This document shows, piece after piece, positions 61,422 to 64,000 of a stretch of DNA of 64,000 bases. Both the position numbers and the translations under genes were made by a program. Every line of letters starts with the position of its first letter. The first letter of the stretch is position 1. The notes below the pieces were generated by a model. The model did not search any database and had not been told where the DNA came from. It worked only from the letters and a program-made list of their open reading frames with translations. Origin of the DNA: Thermopolyspora flexuosa (GTDB lineage: Bacteria; Actinomycetota; Actinomycetes; Streptosporangiales; Streptosporangiaceae); NCBI RefSeq assembly GCF_006716785.1, contig NZ_VFPQ01000001.1, forward strand, positions 3,968,001 through 4,032,000. The letters run 5' to 3'.

Positions 61422-63122
61422 ATGAACCTCCATCCCCCCTCCCGCCGCGCCTTCCTCGCCGGCGTCGGCGGCCTCGTCGGCGCGCCGTTCGCGCCGCCCC
61501 TCGGCACCGCGGCGGGCGCCGCGCAGGCGGCCGCCCTGCCCGCCCGGCCGAACTTCGTCCTCGTCGTGTCCGACGACCTCGGCTGGGCGGAGCTCGGCTG
61601 CTACGGGCAGAAGCTCATCCGCACGCCGAACGTGGACCGGCTGGCGGAGCAGGGGCTGCGCTTCACCAACGCCTACTCGGGCGCCCCGCTGTGCGCGCCG
61701 TCCCGGGCCACGCTGCTCACCGGCCTGCACTCCGGCCACACCACGGTGCGCGCCAACCCGGGCAACGGGCCGCAGCGGCCGCTCACCACGGCCGACGTCA
61801 CCTTCGGCTCCCTGCTCAAGCTCGTCGGCTACCGCACCGCGTGCATCGGCAAGTGGGGGTTCGGCCCGGAGAGCCCCAACCAGCCGTCCCACCCCAACGC
61901 GCGCGGCTTCGACGAGTTCTTCGGCTACATCGACCACCGCCACGCGCACGACTACTGGCCCGACTACCTGTGGCACAACCGCCGCAAGGTACGGCTCGGC
62001 CGTACCCGGTACGCGCCGAACCTCTTCCTCGAGCAGGCCAAGCGCTTCATCCGGCGGGCCGCGGCGTCCGGCGAGCCGTTCCTGCTCTTCTACCCGAGCA
62101 CGCTGCCGCACGCGCCCAGCGACGTGCCCGGTGACCTCGGCATCTACCGCGACATGCCGTGGAGCCGGGCGAACCGCGGCCACGCCGCCCAGGTCACCCT
62201 GCTCGACACCCAGGTGGGCGAGCTGGTCCGCACGCTGCGCGAGGCGGGCGTGGCCGACTCCACGGTGCTCGTGTTCACCGCGGACAACGGGCCGCACCAC
62301 GAGAAGGGCGTCGACCCGGAGCTGTTCGACGCCAACGGGCCGCTGCGCGCGGGCAAGCGGGACATGTACGAGGGCGGCATCCGCATCCCCCTGATCGTCT
62401 GGGGCCCGTCGCTGCCCCGGCGGCGCCGGGTGATCGACGAGCCGGTGGCGTTCTGGGACCTGCTGCCCACGCTCTGCGACCTCGCCGGCGTGCCCATCCC
62501 CGACCGCATCGACGGCCGATCCTTCCGCGGGCTGCTCGACGGCACCCGCCACGTCGGCCACGACCACCTGTTCTGGAACCGGCCCGGCACGGCCCAGGCG
62601 GTACGGCGCGGCGACTGGAAGGCGGTGCGGTTCCGTCCCGGCGTCGCCGGCGCCGGACCGGGCGGCCGGTTCGAGCTGTACAACCTGCGCACCGACATCG
62701 GCGAGCGCCGTGACGTGGCGCGCAAGCACCCCGACATCGTCGGCGAGCTCAACGCGCTCATGGACGCCGCGGTCGGCCCCGACCCGCGCCGGCCGTACGG
62801 CATGCACGTCACCGGGGCCACGTCCGGGGTCGCCGGGCGCCCGATCACGCTCGCGGTGCACCTGCAGAACGGTTCCCGCGAGGCCTGGACCGGGCTGCGG
62901 CTGCGGATCACCGCCCCGTCCGGCTGGCGGATCACCGGCGGGGCCGCGCCCCGCGCGCTGCGCCCGGGGCAGGCGGCCCGGGTGACCTTCACCGCGGTCC
63001 CGCCGTCCGGGAGGACCGGGGAGACGCGGCTGCTCGCCGTGGCCGACTTCCGCGCCGGCGGGCGGCGGGTGCGCTTCCAGGCCCGGCGCACCCTCGAGGT
63101 ACGGCTCGGCGGCGACCTCTAG
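61422..63122 (+). CDS. Tat-exported arylsulfatase-family enzyme
   Basis: A 566-residue sulfatase. The N-terminus PSRRAFLAGVGG is a Tat signal (residues 7-18), so it is exported folded. The formylglycine signature is LCAPSRATLLTG with the Cys that is converted, and metal ligands lie in VVSDDLGWAELGCYG, HSGHTTVR and FTADNGPHH. The last 110 residues (MHVTGATSGVAGRPITLAVH onward) form an NEW3-like beta-sandwich. It would cleave sulfate esters outside the cell. Its stop overlaps that of the converging gene at CTAG. Confidence 0.92.
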   Translation: MNLHPPSRRAFLAGVGGLVGAPFAPPLGTAAGAAQAAALPARPNFVLVVSDDLGWAELGCYGQKLIRTPNVDRLAEQGLRFTNAYSGAPLCAPSRATLLTGLHSGHTTVRANPGNGPQRPLTTADVTFGSLLKLVGYRTACIGKWGFGPESPNQPSHPNARGFDEFFGYIDHRHAHDYWPDYLWHNRRKVRLGRTRYAPNLFLEQAKRFIRRAAASGEPFLLFYPSTLPHAPSDVPGDLGIYRDMPWSRANRGHAAQVTLLDTQVGELVRTLREAGVADSTVLVFTADNGPHHEKGVDPELFDANGPLRAGKRDMYEGGIRIPLIVWGPSLPRRRRVIDEPVAFWDLLPTLCDLAGVPIPDRIDGRSFRGLLDGTRHVGHDHLFWNRPGTAQAVRRGDWKAVRFRPGVAGAGPGGRFELYNLRTDIGERRDVARKHPDIVGELNALMDAAVGPDPRRPYGMHVTGATSGVAGRPITLAVHLQNGSREAWTGLRLRITAPSGWRITGGAAPRALRPGQAARVTFTAVPPSGRTGETRLLAVADFRAGGRRVRFQARRTLEVRLGGDL

Positions 63123-64000
63123 CCGCAGGAGGCGGGCAGCGTCTGCTCCACCCATATGGACTTGCCCGTCGCGGTGAACCGGGTGCCCCAGCGGTGCGAG
63201 AGGGCGGCGACGAGCTGCAGGCCGCGGCCGCCCTCGTCGAGGTGGCCGGAGCGGCGGATGCGCGGGGTGGACAGGCTCGCGTCGGAGACCTCGCAGGTGA
63301 GCACGTTGCTGCGGAGCAGGCGCAGGTGGATCGGCCCCCTGGCGTGCCGTACCACGTTGCCGACGAGCTCGCTGACGAGCAGCTCGGTGGTCATGATGAG
63401 CGGCTCCAGGTGCCACTTGGTGAGCTGCTCGCGGGCGTGCCGCCGGGCGAGCCCGGCCGCGACCGCGTCCTCGGGCAGCCGCCACATCGCCACGTTCTCC
63501 GGCGGCAGCACGTGGGTGCGGGCGACGAGCAGGGCCGCGTCGTCGGAGCGGTCCGGCGGCATGACCGCCTCGGCGATCTCGTCGCACATCTCCTCGGGCA
63601 GCGCCGGGGCGACGCCGTCGCCGTTCGGCCCGCCGGAGCGGTCCTCCCGGAAACGGGCCTGGCGCTCGGTGAGCACCCGGGTGAGGCACTCCAGGCCCAC
63701 GTCGATGTCCTGCTCGGCGGACTCGACGAGGCCGTCGGTGTAGAGCGCCAGCACGCTGTGCTCCGGCAGCCGCATGCGGTACGTGGCGAACGGCGGGGAC
63801 GCGGCGCCGAGCGGCGGGTCGGGCTCGGTCACCGGGAAGAGCACGGTCCCGCCGGGCAGGGCGATCGCGGGAGGCGGGTGCCCGGCGATGGAGCACACGC
63901 AGCTCCGGTCGGTGGGGTCGTAGATCAGGTACAGGCAGGTGGCGAAGAAGTGCTCACCCATGTCGATGACGGTGTCGTTGAGGTGGGTGAGCAGCTCGTC
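63119..64000 (-). CDS. SpoIIE phosphatase-HATPase fusion, C-terminal part (cut by window end)
   Basis: Only the C-terminal 293 residues are in the window; the gene begins beyond 64000. Visible are the end of a SpoIIE/PP2C domain (CSIAGHPPPAI, LALYTDGLVESAEQDIDVGL, DDAALLVART) and a full RsbW-like ATPase (MTTELLVSELVGNVVRHARG, CEVSDASLSTP, DEGGRGLQLVAALSHRWG). This layout, phosphatase plus kinase-like domain in one chain, is common in actinomycete sigma-factor regulators, often with N-terminal PAS or GAF sensors. The reading frame continues unbroken to the last base. Confidence 0.9.
   Translation of the reverse strand, partial: DELLTHLNDTVIDMGEHFFATCLYLIYDPTDRSCVCSIAGHPPPAIALPGGTVLFPVTEPDPPLGAASPPFATYRMRLPEHSVLALYTDGLVESAEQDIDVGLECLTRVLTERQARFREDRSGGPNGDGVAPALPEEMCDEIAEAVMPPDRSDDAALLVARTHVLPPENVAMWRLPEDAVAAGLARRHAREQLTKWHLEPLIMTTELLVSELVGNVVRHARGPIHLRLLRSNVLTCEVSDASLSTPRIRRSGHLDEGGRGLQLVAALSHRWGTRFTATGKSIWVEQTLPASCG

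Overview
The window comes from a high-GC actinomycete, most likely of the Streptosporangiales type (Thermobispora, Thermomonospora or Streptosporangium-like). The evidence is the strong G/C bias at third codon positions, frequent GTG starts, several DUF397 proteins with an XRE partner, two DUF574-type SAM methyltransferases, many stand-alone HATPase/PP2C/STAS signalling proteins, and GlgE-type trehalose plus glucosylglycerate metabolism. No rRNA, tRNA, CRISPR array, insertion sequence or prophage was seen. This looks like chromosomal DNA with a few decayed patches.

Layout. 1-5 kb: 5' part of trehalose synthase, an asparagine-synthetase-like ATP pyrophosphatase and a divergent coiled-coil/CgeB/glycosyltransferase protein. 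5-9.7 kb: a molybdate-type HTH-TOBE regulator, an ArgRS-like anticodon-binding protein and a PadR/ABC/FtsX export operon. 9.8-15 kb: an alpha-glucoside-type ABC importer with two binding proteins and no ATPase. 15-21 kb: uracil-DNA glycosylase, a thiamine-binding protein, a coiled-coil protein, a methyltransferase and a photolyase. 22-30 kb: a hydrolase, a lipoprotein, then a LacI-controlled sugar importer divergent from a glycogen-debranching-type hydrolase with two clear operators. 30-36 kb: chorismate mutase, small conserved proteins, an LLM oxidoreductase and a sigma-factor-regulation cluster (HATPase, DUF397, PP2C, STAS). 36-40 kb: glucosylglycerate synthesis (gpgS) beside glucosylglycerate hydrolysis. 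40-44.5 kb: a PemK-like protein and lipoamide dehydrogenase sharing an inverted repeat at their start codons, a nitroreductase/hydrolase pair, and a MerR regulator divergent from an extra ribosomal protein L11. 44.5-48.5 kb: cytochrome bd oxidase and a NarL-type two-component system. 48.7-51.2 kb: DUF397 duplicates, a HipA relic, an XRE regulator and a frameshifted HATPase. 51.2-55 kb: an HTH-N6-adenine methylase, Ser/Thr kinase and divergent PP2C. 55-64 kb: a second DUF574 methyltransferase, HATPase, MFS and DMT transporters, an XRE plus triad-less ClpP pair, a Tat sulfatase and a PP2C-HATPase protein cut by the window end.

Most promising leads: (i) the MerR/L11 pair, whose L11 lacks the proline pair contacted by thiopeptide antibiotics and sits behind a textbook 19-bp-spacer MerR promoter, suggesting inducible ribosome remodelling; (ii) the methylase-kinase/phosphatase module, a possible phosphorylation-controlled DNA-modification or defence system; (iii) the XRE plus catalytically dead ClpP pair with its own inverted-repeat operator. 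Several promoters place the start codon exactly at the predicted transcription start, so leaderless expression appears common.
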